Part shown: one piece after another, positions 28,501 to 37,062 of the stretch
How positions within the stretch are numbered: position 1 is the first letter of the stretch
Layout of the letters: the number at the start of each line of letters is the position of its first letter
Origin: Planctomycetales bacterium
GTDB lineage: Bacteria; Planctomycetota; Planctomycetia; Planctomycetales; Planctomycetaceae
DNA length: 64,000 bases
Reading direction: 5' to 3'
Assembly (NCBI GenBank): GCA_026400835.1
Contig: JAPLOA010000080.1
Span: 124,001 to 188,000, forward strand
Program-made: the position numbers and the translations under genes
The notes under the pieces: model-generated
The model's input: the letters and a program-made list of their open reading frames with translations, nothing else
Databases searched by the model: none
What the model was told of the DNA's origin: nothing

Positions 28501-28910
28501 GACGACGAAGCATCTACCAGGGTGTCAATCGGAACTTCCTGAACCCTTTTATGCTGACGTTTGATACACCCCAGCCTGCCACTGCTGTTGGTCGACGCAG
28601 CATCTCGAATGTCCCTGCTCAGGCATTGATGCTGATGAATAATGAATTCGTTCATCAGCAGTCGTCCGTCTGGGCCGCACGACTCCTGAAGGAAGTGCCA
28701 ACAGGAGGCGATGACATTTTGCGTACCGCGTTTCGACAGGCCATGAGCCGTATCCCGACTCCGGAAGAGCTGACCGCTTTTCAGGAGTTTTCAAATGCTG
28801 TGGCGGCGGAGCGGAATCTGCCTCAGGAAAACTGTCTAACCAATCCTGATGTTTTGACAGATGTCTGTCATGTGCTGCTGAACCAAAAAGAGTTCCTGTT
28901 CATCAATTAG
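25503..28910 (+). CDS. Planctomycete cytochrome C1/DUF1549/DUF1553 (PSCyt1-PSCyt2-PSD1) secreted protein
   Basis: The product is 1135 residues. The ATG at 25503 has AGGA seven bases upstream and a signal peptide (LTLLCFCLLLATVAG); the frame also opens 39 bases earlier at a GTG. Domain order is the planctomycete standard. PSCyt1 comes first, with one haem site C70/C73/H74 (CFECHGDNGEVEGEL). DUF1549 follows (FDIVGLPPTIEQ, ERWARHWLDLMRYAE, CARCHDHKFDAI, which contributes a second CxxCH). A divergent middle segment comes next, then DUF1553 (NRIWQHLYGRGIV, GEAPTHPELLDYLA, SNVPAQALMLMNN). Its enzymatic role is not established; genes of this class usually pair with a DUF1501 partner, which is missing here. 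Confidence 0.9.
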   Translation: MSLRSKLTLLCFCLLLATVAGKSIPAGQSQPDEQNAAPAKSGNKGETKSPGLDQEVFFRDKVLPLLESRCFECHGDNGEVEGELRLTSRKAMLIGGESGPVIVPSDPEKSLLIQAVRYESFQMPPRNKMPDAEIEILVQWIKGGAVWPADMEKSTAPVGKSEFPLQERIASHWAWKKIVRPEVPKVKNKEWPDGEIDQFLLSKLEHVDLSPAPEADRKTILRRLSFDIVGLPPTIEQQDRFLNDPAEISVAMEKIVDELLASPHFGERWARHWLDLMRYAETLGHEFDYPLPYAWRYRDYVIRALNSDVPYNQFVREHIAGDLMENPRRHPELGFNESIIATGFWYLCEDKHAPVDVKAEEASRIDNQIDVFGKSFLGLTIACARCHDHKFDAITAADYYALSGFLQSSRRRVEWLDSHQETAQLTELLNSSRNNVAQKIQTGLEELTTQQLELMLADAMRPAAGENEDQRIATLRAILQDPRSKELNHPLSLLAAFTQSPNEQAPEDRIQQWIKRRNDAVVNLSPARKTAPEGWIETSAGSPTVVAANLRDGLPSGWRVFGAAFAHFAPDLSGVASDPPHEDLKDGHQLALSIVRADSNSFVADSPKSVSSGVLSPKLRGQLHSPEFVLTHPEIQILAAGRNSRVRLCIDGYVMNEFTELLFGGCRQPIDTDGQFRWIRIAGDVKRYIGHRCHLEFLDEGDGWVAVREVRLMGNPDEAAVTPQEICSTNINLPLVAENHISQILHNMVEELKNDSEWISVATTAKLFSFEDNAGFESATQQWQSLLERPQPGDPVLVMCDGTGEDEYLFIRGNHNNRGPTVGRHLLTALDAAQPLVDASGSGRRELVDRLLSDDNPFPARVIVNRIWQHLYGRGIVASSDNFGVLGEAPTHPELLDYLADEFRTDGWSLKRLIRRLVLTRAYCMSSQRNESAELKDPSNLLLHRYSVRRLEAEVLRDAMLSVSGRLDETLFGPSIPVHLNSFMQGRGRPGQSGPLDGAGRRSIYQGVNRNFLNPFMLTFDTPQPATAVGRRSISNVPAQALMLMNNEFVHQQSSVWAARLLKEVPTGGDDILRTAFRQAMSRIPTPEELTAFQEFSNAVAAERNLPQENCLTNPDVLTDVCHVLLNQKEFLFIN

Positions 28911-28979
28911 TCGCCAACTCTTTTGAATCGGTTCGTCCCGAAGTCCAAAGAGTAAAGAGTTACAAATTCATCGCAGGTG

Positions 28980-29402
28980 ATGCTTTCTTACGGAGACAGC
29001 AGCCGTGCATTCATGGAATCCAGGATGTCGTCAGACCGAATTCATGACCAACAGCCGAATGTCGAATCAACGGAACCAGCAAACGTCGCGGCATGGGCCG
29101 GAATTCTCTTCGGGATTGTTGCCGCAATTCTTTACGGCGTGTTATTTCTCATGCTGCACGAACTGCCTTCGTCCCGGCAGGAACTTACAGATATAACAGC
29201 CAACGCCCCGACTCTGACGAGGCTTCTGGTGGTTGGTGGCAGTGCCGGACTTCTCAATATTGTTTCGCTTATTCTCTGCCTGACGGGATACGTAATTCAA
29301 GGGCGTTCACGATTCGAGGCAATTGCCGGAACCGCTGTTTCAGGATTGATGCTGCTTGCAGTATTCTCCGTGATTATCGTCAGCCTCTTGCTTACAGCCT
29401 GA
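28980..29402 (+). CDS. Small membrane protein with three hydrophobic segments
   Basis: The ORF gives 140 residues from ATG 28980; later ATGs at 29013 or 29025 are also possible. After a polar N-terminus there are three hydrophobic segments, at about residues 36-58 (AAWAGILFGIVAAILYGVLF), 82-103 and 115-139. I do not recognise the family. The layout suggests a DUF4190-like or generic planctomycete membrane protein. Its stop lies 23 bases before the ppk2 start, so the two may be cotranscribed. Confidence 0.6.
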   Translation: MLSYGDSSRAFMESRMSSDRIHDQQPNVESTEPANVAAWAGILFGIVAAILYGVLFLMLHELPSSRQELTDITANAPTLTRLLVVGGSAGLLNIVSLILCLTGYVIQGRSRFEAIAGTAVSGLMLLAVFSVIIVSLLLTA

Positions 29403-29425
29403 ACAGACTCCTCGGAGTTGACACA

Positions 29426-30232
29426 ATGCCCACCTTTGATCGTCACCTGATAAAACCTGGCCAGAAGATTATCCTGCGCAAGACAGAGACTGACGGGAAA
29501 GTGTTTGAGAACGACCGTGAACGTTGCGAGAAAGCACTGGTTGAGTTCCGAGCCAGAATTGTCTCCCTTGGCGAAAAACTTTACGCTGAAGAACGACAAA
29601 AACTTTTGGTTATCTTTCAGGCTATTGATGGCGGCGGGAAAGATGGCACGATCCGGTCCGTCACTCAGGGTACGAATCCTCAATGGGTCGAAGTGACCTG
29701 CTTCAAGAAGCCGAGCGAAGAAGAACTGGCCCACGACTACCTTTGGCGAATTCACAAAGCTGTGCCACCGGCAGGAAAAATCGGGATTTTCAACCGCTCA
29801 CATTACGAAGACGTGCTCGTTGTTCGAGTTCATAAGATCGTCAGGGAGAGCGTGTGGAAACCTCGCTATAGCCAGATCAATGCCTTCGAGGAAATGCTTG
29901 CCGAATCAGGCACTCGCATCATCAAGTTTTTTCTTCATATTTCAAAGGATGAACAGAAGCAGCGATTTCAGGAGAGGATCGACACTCCGGAAAAACGATG
30001 GAAGTTTGATCCGGCCGATCTTGAGAAACGCAAGTTCTGGGATGGCTATGAGAACGCGTTCGAGGACATGCTGGAAAAATGTTCCACCTCACATGCGCCT
30101 TGGTATGTTGTCCCGGCGGATCAGAACTGGTACCGTGATTATGTCGTTGCCGGCATCATTGCCGAAACGCTGGCTGACATGGCTCCCAAATTTCCTGATC
30201 CGCCAGATGTCACGGGAGTCGTGATTGAGTAG
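29426..30232 (+). CDS. ppk2: PPK2-family polyphosphate kinase
   Basis: A 268-residue kinase that transfers phosphate between polyphosphate and nucleotides. The start at 29426 has GGAG eight bases upstream and gives the family N-terminus; the frame itself runs back into the preceding gene. Walker A is QAIDGGGKDGTI. The Walker B/lid region is FNRSHYEDVLVVRVH, followed by KFFLHISKDEQKQRF and KWRKFDPxDLExR-like text. The KDGT form and the SHYEDVL motif fit the class that phosphorylates AMP/ADP (class III-like), though substrate direction cannot be proved from sequence. Confidence 0.9.
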   Translation: MPTFDRHLIKPGQKIILRKTETDGKVFENDRERCEKALVEFRARIVSLGEKLYAEERQKLLVIFQAIDGGGKDGTIRSVTQGTNPQWVEVTCFKKPSEEELAHDYLWRIHKAVPPAGKIGIFNRSHYEDVLVVRVHKIVRESVWKPRYSQINAFEEMLAESGTRIIKFFLHISKDEQKQRFQERIDTPEKRWKFDPADLEKRKFWDGYENAFEDMLEKCSTSHAPWYVVPADQNWYRDYVVAGIIAETLADMAPKFPDPPDVTGVVIE

Positions 30233-30334
30233 CCTTCTTTATGGAAACGACACGAGCAACACTGGCCGGCGAACCACTCAGGCCCCGGCAGTTCGCTCGC
30301 TGTATTCGTGCCCCCACTGATTGCAGTCGCAAAA

Positions 30335-31618
30335 TCAGTTGAACCAGGCCATAAACAGGAAGAAGTTTCCGTTAAAGGCATCCATGATTCTTCGCCAGGC
30401 ATCCGGATCAGTTCGTTCCCCTTTCTCAAGGAAAGGCTGAAGGCCCGTGCCTTGAAGCCACAGGATGAGATCGAGGCGAACTGGCTCCTGGAATATTTTC
30501 CGAACGTTGATTCCCAGTTCGGGATGCTCCGGGAAATCACCATCGAAGAACATTGCTCCCCCGTCAATCCCGCGCCAGAATGGCAGTAATTTCTTTCCCC
30601 GCAGGATCGCGTCTGCTTCATCCAGAAATGCCTGCCACCCCACAAGGTTTTGTTGCGACACGCGCAGTTCTCCGAGTGCAGCAGACTGGCGAGGATTAGG
30701 CAGCCATTCTCGATCGTTGTCGGTTTCCGCGTTGATCAGTTTCCAGGATTCGCGACTCAGACTGATCACCGACTCCAGATGGCCGAGTGCCGTCTTCATT
30801 CTCTCGGGCTCAATACACGCATAGTTGACAGTATGAATCAGAGCGATCACATCAAGAATGTTTTGGGAATTGAAGCCATTAAACGGTCCGGCTCCCTCTG
30901 TTTGCAGAAACTCGTATGGCGACTGAACGCTCGGATAAAACAAATGAGCCGTCCGCTCAAACTGATCTCTCCAGTCATACGCCAGCACCATCTCGCCCAA
31001 CGCGGACATCACATGGCAATAACCTCTGAGCCATAAAACATCTCCGTCATCGAAAGCAACGACCAGCTGATTCACTGTGGCCGCTGCTTCTTCAGGACGA
31101 CTACCGCCGTTAAGAGCATTGAGAATACTCCAGATCGATTCTTCGTCTGTGCCAACACCATCACCGTCAAGGTCGAGCCGAATCTGACCGATTTTCAGAG
31201 GCAACTTGATACCGGACGTTTTCACCCCGGCAAGAGTCTGTTCGGCTTTGCTTAATCCCGAAAGAAATTCCTGAATCGTTGAGCGCGCTGACTCACATGA
31301 AATCTGTTCCGGCTTATCGTTCTCCGGGATCGGCAATCGCATGAAGGGAATCGCACGTCTGCGATTTCCGAGCAAGCCATATCGATACTGGCTTTGCCCT
31401 AACGCCTCTACCGCCTGAAAAAACTCAGTCACTCCCAAACCAAACCGAGATAACCCGTCATCAGGATCAGCATCGACGGCAGCCTGCATCGCGGCTGCGC
31501 CTTCCGCCAGACGGCCCTCCACCAGGAATTCTTCGATGGCCGGAGGAGCTGCCGCAGTAGGCCGGGATACTCCGGAAAAACTTAGCAGCGAACAGAGGAA
31601 CAGGCATCGCTGAAACAT
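30335..31618 (-). CDS. Exported hypothetical protein with EF-hand-like loop
   Basis: A 427-residue product. The second of two adjacent ATGs (31618) is preferred because GGAGG lies five bases upstream and it opens a signal peptide (CLFLCSLLSFSG). The N-terminal mature part looks like a TPR-type helical repeat (AAMQAAVDADPDDGLSRFGLG). A calcium-binding-like loop DLDGDGVGTDEE occurs near residue 155, and the remainder is helical with many Trp and Leu. I do not recognise the family. It converges on ppk2. Confidence 0.65.
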   Translation of the reverse strand: MFQRCLFLCSLLSFSGVSRPTAAAPPAIEEFLVEGRLAEGAAAMQAAVDADPDDGLSRFGLGVTEFFQAVEALGQSQYRYGLLGNRRRAIPFMRLPIPENDKPEQISCESARSTIQEFLSGLSKAEQTLAGVKTSGIKLPLKIGQIRLDLDGDGVGTDEESIWSILNALNGGSRPEEAAATVNQLVVAFDDGDVLWLRGYCHVMSALGEMVLAYDWRDQFERTAHLFYPSVQSPYEFLQTEGAGPFNGFNSQNILDVIALIHTVNYACIEPERMKTALGHLESVISLSRESWKLINAETDNDREWLPNPRQSAALGELRVSQQNLVGWQAFLDEADAILRGKKLLPFWRGIDGGAMFFDGDFPEHPELGINVRKIFQEPVRLDLILWLQGTGLQPFLEKGERTDPDAWRRIMDAFNGNFFLFMAWFN

Positions 31619-31660
31619 CATGACCTCCATAAAAAATGCATCAGTGCCTACTCCAGCACT

Positions 31661-32455
31661 CTACCAGATCTGCCACCAGGGCCTCTTTCTTTCAGGCTGA
31701 GAGAGAGGTCGCGGCGGGACATTACCAGATTGAAGGACAATATTCTCGGGCAGCAATACACAGCTTAGCTCCCCATCAATTCCTCCGGTTGTGTCCGTTG
31801 CAATCAACCCGTTCCTGAACAAGACCTCGGGAACAGGGACATGCCCGATCACTATGGTTACCGGAGAGTCCATCGGTGGCCCGGCACTGATATAGTCTTT
31901 GGAGTACAACCAGGGAGGATGACTCAGACTGAAATCTCGCTGGCGAAGAATCTGAACCTGCGTCTCAAACGGCATGTTTCTGTCAAGCCCCGCATGAACA
32001 AACAGGTAGTCTCTGTGCTCAATACTCCACGGCAAGTCAGACAGCAGTCGCCGATGCTCGTCCGGAAGAGCCTTTCGGAGTGCATTAACGTCACCATGCG
32101 GCACCCCATAGGACTCGAAAGTCGTGTGGGAATCATAGTGGTTCGTCCACCGCTTTTCGAAATCCACGTAGTCGGGTTTTTCGAACAGTCCCAGAGTCCC
32201 AGCCATCGCCAGTTCATGATTTCCACATAGCCACGTGACGAACTCATGGTTCTTTGAAAGATCACAGTACAACTCAACGGTACCTGCCGGATCCGGGCCT
32301 CGATCCACAAGATCACCAATGAAAACAATCCAGCGTCGATGAATATCAGGCAATCGCGACAACTGCCCAATAATTTGCCTAAGCTTGTCCGTCTGACCAT
32401 GGACATCGCCAATCACCGCAACGGGTCCATCAATACGTTGGGGAACAGAAGGCAT
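31661..32455 (-). CDS. Calcineurin-like metallophosphoesterase
   Basis: A 264-residue cytoplasmic phosphoesterase. The dinuclear metal motifs are all present: GDVHG (D17, H19), GDLVDRG (D48, R52), GNHE (N79, H80), and later VHAGLD and IGHVPVPEV. This order is that of the PP1/PP2A-like and diadenosine-tetraphosphatase-like bacterial phosphatases such as PrpE/ApaH relatives. The substrate is not determined. The gene precedes the EF-hand-like gene by 42 bases on the same strand. Confidence 0.85.
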   Translation of the reverse strand: MPSVPQRIDGPVAVIGDVHGQTDKLRQIIGQLSRLPDIHRRWIVFIGDLVDRGPDPAGTVELYCDLSKNHEFVTWLCGNHELAMAGTLGLFEKPDYVDFEKRWTNHYDSHTTFESYGVPHGDVNALRKALPDEHRRLLSDLPWSIEHRDYLFVHAGLDRNMPFETQVQILRQRDFSLSHPPWLYSKDYISAGPPMDSPVTIVIGHVPVPEVLFRNGLIATDTTGGIDGELSCVLLPENIVLQSGNVPPRPLSQPERKRPWWQIW

Positions 32456-32741
32456 AAGATTCTTATCTGACTAAGTGTGAGACCGCGTCCCGCGACCTGA
32501 TTTCGAAATATGCCAACAGCCGTTCAAACCAATGAAACAGAGAGACTCTGCCGCTCGACGTTGATCAAGCCATGGTCCTCTTTTTGAAAAGCTTTCTCGA
32601 CTGAATGCTAATCGACTCCTAATCAAATTTCAGCCGTCCGCCGTAAGTTGTCCCGGCCAGACCAGATCCTGCCACAATTGAGATCTGCCCAAGACGTAGT
32701 TTAACGTGGGGAGTTTGGCGACCCAGGATTTTATTGCACGC

Positions 32742-33440
32742 TCAGCGATTCAGCTCTTCAGAACCACCATTACGCCGGCTCCAGTCCATGAGCCATTTTC
32801 GAGGGATCCCAATATCTGAAATCCAGATGACTCCCGTATAATGAGGTGCTGAATCCCGCAGAAATCCGCTCTTCAATGCAACAAACGTGACTGTCCAATC
32901 AGCTTTCACACAGGGCCCAATGACCACCCCGGAGTCACAGTCGAAACCAGTTGGAATATCAACGGCCAGTACCATCGCACCAGATTCATTAATTGCATCA
33001 GCTAACTCTGAAAAGGGCGATCTGAGTTGTCCCCTGGTTCCGGTGCCAAGCATTGCATCGACGATTAGATCCTGATCCGACAACTGTGTGATGAACTGCA
33101 CCATATTTTCTAAAGAGGGTTCATTCACGGCAATTCCGCATCGGTTCAGGAAACGGAGGTTTTGGGCCGCATCCTCCGACAGACTCTTTCCGTTCCGAAT
33201 CAAATGCACCGTAGCGTCAATCCCGCGAGCTGCCAGAAGTCGAGCGACTGCCAGGCCATCGCCACCATTGTTCCCGGGACCTGCCAGGATCAAAATCGAC
33301 CGCCAGATGCCAGCTTGCTGAATTCGGTCACAGACACCCCTCGCAGCATTCTCCATCAATAACAAGGAAGGAATCCCCAATTCCGTGACAGCATCCTGAT
33401 CCACACGGCGACTTTCAGCACTTGAAAAAGCTCGCAACAT
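32742..33440 (-). CDS. nnrE: NAD(P)H-hydrate epimerase
   Basis: A 232-residue YjeF_N-domain enzyme that epimerises damaged NAD(P)HX. Motifs are MENAARG, AGPGNNGGDGLAVARLLA, VDAMLGTGTRG, and VDIPTGFDCDSG with the catalytic Asp. Unlike E. coli NnrR, the C-terminal NnrD dehydratase domain is absent, so the partner enzyme must be encoded elsewhere. It is transcribed divergently from the haem kinase 195 bases away. Confidence 0.88.
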   Translation of the reverse strand: MLRAFSSAESRRVDQDAVTELGIPSLLLMENAARGVCDRIQQAGIWRSILILAGPGNNGGDGLAVARLLAARGIDATVHLIRNGKSLSEDAAQNLRFLNRCGIAVNEPSLENMVQFITQLSDQDLIVDAMLGTGTRGQLRSPFSELADAINESGAMVLAVDIPTGFDCDSGVVIGPCVKADWTVTFVALKSGFLRDSAPHYTGVIWISDIGIPRKWLMDWSRRNGGSEELNR

Positions 33441-33635
33441 AATTCTGACCCCTTGCGATTACGATTCGAACGCGAGAAACGCGGGTACAGTGATGACGAA
33501 CGCTACGACAAATTCATAAGATAGCATGGCAGGTCTGGCGGCGAATTCAGACCGGAAGCCTGCCTGGATTTGATCTGTAACCTGATTCTGAGAAGATATC
33601 GGGAGTGTCTTCGGCACATACGCAGGAACGGATTC

Positions 33636-35621
33636 GTGATTTCTTATCGAGCCCTCAAGAAGCTGATCGGCGAAAGCAGCCTGGAAAGAAAGTGTCGCTT
33701 TCTTTTCGGGTTCGCGCTGCTGTTCCTTATTACCGCGAGCTTCTGGCTTTACGCGTCTCGTACGCGCCGACTCATTGAGTATCAACAACTGCTCCGTGCA
33801 AAGGACATGGTATCGCAGGTACTACCTCTGGTTCACTATCCGAAACTTATCACGGCATCGGTAAGCCCCGAAGAACCTTCGTCGCTGAAGTCGGAGGACG
33901 AAGGTCGAGAAAAGAACAATCGAGAAGACGAAATCGACACATCGTCTTTGGACTCAAATCACAGGAGTTCCGTGGGCGACTCATCGCTTCCACCAAACGT
34001 TGTGCTCTTCAACAGGACCCTGAACGAACTCCCCGGGACTTCAGACAAAACTCTTTGGGGACTCACGTCTGCAACGGATGAGCTCCCCGACAACGAAGAC
34101 GGATTTGAAGCACGCCGAAGGTTCCTGGACCAGGAATCTCCAGAAGATGAGTATTACATTTTTAAGGCCGCTGAAGCGGATCGCCCGCGAGAGCTTGTCT
34201 ATTTTGCCGCAATAAGAAATGCAAAATCATGCCAGGCTTGCCATATCATGGACGGAAACAAGGCGCTGACAAGTCCAATTGCTCGACAAGAGGCTGAGAC
34301 TTCTGTGCCGGAGGACAAGCCTGTTAAGCCTTTAGAGACCATCGAATCATCAAAAGAGCAGGGCACACGAGAATACAAACCACCGCTTCTCAGCATCGCA
34401 AGGATTCAAATCTCCCTGGAGGCAGTTGACGCGCAACTGAGTCGTAACAGGGCCATTCTTCTTGCGACGGGTATCGTAACATCTTTTCTGGCGATGTTGG
34501 CCGCATATGCCATCGTGCGTTACATCATTGTTAAACCCGTACAACACCTCAAAGACGTCAGCGACGAGATCGCTCGCGGCAATTTGAATCTGCGTGCGGA
34601 TATCAGTACCGGTGACGAATTTGAAGAACTCAGCCATGCGTTCAATCGCATGCTCAGGCACATGATGACCGTCAATGATGAACTCAGATCACTGAACGAC
34701 AGTCTGGATGGAAAAATCGATCAGCTCGCTCAGGCGAATATGGAACTCTTCAACAACAACAAACTGAAAGACGATTTCCTCGCGACCATCAGTCATGAAT
34801 TGCGAACACCTCTGAACAGCATTCTCGGCTTCAGTGATATCCTGCAAAGCGCCGTGAACCTTGATGAACGCCAGAAACGCTACGTCCACAACATCCAGAC
34901 ATCAGGCCAGTCCTTAATGGTGCAGATCAATGATCTGCTCGACCTTGCAAAGATCGAAAGCGGCAAGATGGATCTGCATCGAACCGAAGTTCAAATTGCA
35001 GACCTGCTGGAACTTCAGATGCAGCAGATCATGCCACTCGCAGACCGCAAAAACATCGACCTCCGAATCGAACCGCCACCGCAACCACTACCACTTCTGC
35101 AACAGGATCGAAGCAAGATCAACCAGATCCTGACAAATCTTCTGTCCAATGCGATTAAGTTTACGCCGGAGGGTGGACGAGTCCGTATCGCTTCGCGTCT
35201 GTCAGAATCTGATTTAGTTGAGTTCAGTGTTGAAGACACAGGAATCGGTATCCCTCTTCAGGAGCAGGAACATATCTTCGAGAAGTTTCGGCAGGGGTCG
35301 ACGGGTTCCGGCTCAAGAGATCATGTGAAGCGAGAATATGAGGGAACCGGACTTGGACTCTCAATCGTGCGTGAACTTGCTCGCCTTCTTGGTGGAGATG
35401 TCTCCCTCCGAAGTGAGTTCGGTAAAGGCAGTCTGTTCATCGTCAGACTTCCCATTATCGCGCCGGACAAGAAGAAAATGGAAACAGTTGAAACTGCGAT
35501 CGAAACCCGAACATCACCTGCGATGCCATTAATCACCACTGTAGACCTGATGGATTCCACGGGGCTCGACATCAGAGTCACCAACCCAGAGCAAGTTCCT
35601 TTAGACGTCCAATCAATCTGA
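33636..35621 (+). CDS. Membrane sensor histidine kinase with a periplasmic c-type haem site
   Basis: The 661-residue form starts at a GTG with AGGA eight bases upstream; the frame opens earlier at a TTG. Order: TM1 (about 20-38); a periplasmic sensor of about 230 residues with a CxxCH site C199/C202/H203 (SCQACHIMDG); TM2 (about 270-295); a HAMP domain (IIVKPVQHLKDVSDEIARGN); a coiled linker; HisKA with H387 (TISHELRTPLNS); and HATPase_c (NQILTNLLSNAIKFT, DTGIGIP, GTGLGLSI). The sensor resembles Tll0287-like/DUF3365 haem sensors. It probably detects redox state or a diatomic gas and phosphorylates an unlinked regulator. Confidence 0.88.
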   Translation: MISYRALKKLIGESSLERKCRFLFGFALLFLITASFWLYASRTRRLIEYQQLLRAKDMVSQVLPLVHYPKLITASVSPEEPSSLKSEDEGREKNNREDEIDTSSLDSNHRSSVGDSSLPPNVVLFNRTLNELPGTSDKTLWGLTSATDELPDNEDGFEARRRFLDQESPEDEYYIFKAAEADRPRELVYFAAIRNAKSCQACHIMDGNKALTSPIARQEAETSVPEDKPVKPLETIESSKEQGTREYKPPLLSIARIQISLEAVDAQLSRNRAILLATGIVTSFLAMLAAYAIVRYIIVKPVQHLKDVSDEIARGNLNLRADISTGDEFEELSHAFNRMLRHMMTVNDELRSLNDSLDGKIDQLAQANMELFNNNKLKDDFLATISHELRTPLNSILGFSDILQSAVNLDERQKRYVHNIQTSGQSLMVQINDLLDLAKIESGKMDLHRTEVQIADLLELQMQQIMPLADRKNIDLRIEPPPQPLPLLQQDRSKINQILTNLLSNAIKFTPEGGRVRIASRLSESDLVEFSVEDTGIGIPLQEQEHIFEKFRQGSTGSGSRDHVKREYEGTGLGLSIVRELARLLGGDVSLRSEFGKGSLFIVRLPIIAPDKKKMETVETAIETRTSPAMPLITTVDLMDSTGLDIRVTNPEQVPLDVQSI

Positions 35622-36605
35622 AACCCGGGCAGACGTTCCGGAAAAACTCATCTCGCGATTTCGCAGGAAATGCGGACGTCGGATGCGATGACTGATCCGG
35701 TTAAGAATCCGGCGAGCCTGATCAGTTGGATCTCGGGAGATATCTGCAGAAAAGCCAACAACGTCGCCAATCCCAAAGACACCACTACACCACGTCTCCA
35801 GGGACGATGCACACCAGAGACGTCCAAGTTCATCGGGCTCAACTCCAACGTCTGCTAAACCAAGGTGCTCAGTGAACCCAACCGACCTTCGAAAATCGAG
35901 CACCTCATCAGAGCGACCTGACCGAGATTGTTTCCGGACGTACTCATCTCCATTTCTGTCATCGATGATTCGCACACCCGCTGCAATAGCCAACTCCTGC
36001 ATCACACAATCTGCATGGCCATCGGTTATCAACCGAGACTCTACCCCGATCAGACTCAACAGTGCGGAAAAGCCCGCACCCAACTGATCCCCGCCGAGAA
36101 TTGTCACAGCGTCGGGAAACATAGCGCCCAGCAAGAGGGATTCAGGCCGGGAGGATGGCATTAATCCTAATGGACGATGGGTAGCGGTCCGTCGTGTGCC
36201 ACACCCCACGACAACATTGTCCGCGTTCAAAACAGCCCTGGAGCAATCCATCCCACTAGTGATCATCACACTATTGCAGCTTAAAAGCCTGGCCTCACCG
36301 ACACGCACGTCGACACCTAACCGCTCCAGGATCGCCATGTAATCCATGATCTCGGACGTGAGGGCATTTGTCAGCAGTCGCTTCACCAGACCAGGTGAGC
36401 ATCGGCGCACCGAGCTGGGCAGCCGCGATCCAGTGCCATCATTCAGTAATTGCTCGACCAGACGCCGTAAAGCAATACTAATCATCCATTCAGAGTGTCG
36501 CTGCTCTGGAAGGATTGCAAGCACACGCTTGCCCAAAGATCCCGCCATACACGAAAGTTCCATTGCCGCTTCGTCATTGCCAATCACAGCAATGTCATAT
36601 CTCAT
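35613..36605 (-). CDS. Degenerate FAD/NAD(P)-disulfide-oxidoreductase-like protein
   Basis: A 330-residue product from ATG 36605, chosen for GGGAG eight bases upstream. It follows the outline of soluble transhydrogenase SthA/lipoamide-dehydrogenase relatives: YDIAVIGNDEAAMEL, LGKRVLAI, NVVVGCGTRRTA, TILGGDQLGAGFSALLSLIGV, FGIGDVVGFSA. However, the FAD-binding GxGxxG reads GNDEAA. The redox disulfide/CVNTGT segment is replaced, and the C-terminal dimerisation domain is missing. It has no stop or frameshift, so it is a divergent paralogue rather than an obvious pseudogene. It overlaps the haem kinase 3' end by 9 bases, tail to tail. Confidence 0.65.
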   Translation of the reverse strand: MRYDIAVIGNDEAAMELSCMAGSLGKRVLAILPEQRHSEWMISIALRRLVEQLLNDGTGSRLPSSVRRCSPGLVKRLLTNALTSEIMDYMAILERLGVDVRVGEARLLSCNSVMITSGMDCSRAVLNADNVVVGCGTRRTATHRPLGLMPSSRPESLLLGAMFPDAVTILGGDQLGAGFSALLSLIGVESRLITDGHADCVMQELAIAAGVRIIDDRNGDEYVRKQSRSGRSDEVLDFRRSVGFTEHLGLADVGVEPDELGRLWCASSLETWCSGVFGIGDVVGFSADISRDPTDQARRILNRISHRIRRPHFLRNREMSFSGTSARVSD

Positions 36606-37062
36606 GACAAAATCTCCCAAAGACTCGCGGCCATTTGTGCAGGCAGAACAAGATGTCAGCACATTCGCCAACTGGCGCAGTAGAGTTTAATGAACGCATA
36701 CTCTGGGTAATCTGGTCGGCACTTTGGTGATCAGGAGATAAACTCCGCTCAGGCAAAGTAGACAAACAAGGAAAGACCGCCCCCGAATTTACCGATCGCA
36801 TCGATTCTACCAGCATTATTGAAGTCGATAGATTTCAGCAGAGACACCGGAATCCCCACCACGATGATCCCGACAAACCGTCTAACCCGTGAAACCATGT
36901 CTCCGATTCGTCTCGATTCGAGTCGTTATGAGGGTCTACCAGCAAGTCCCATGAACGTTTCTGCGATCAAGCGACGCGAACGGACACACTGGCGGCGAGG
37001 ATGCGGTCGCCTGTTGGTTCCAAAATTCTCGCTTCTGTTCTTGCAAAGATTGACGCACAGCC
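36606..37062. other. Intergenic region between divergent flavoprotein-like and HDOD-GGDEF genes
   Basis: About 457 bases with only short, unsupported frames on both strands. Promoters for both divergent genes must lie here. No hairpin with a T tract, tRNA or repeat was seen. Confidence 0.4.
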
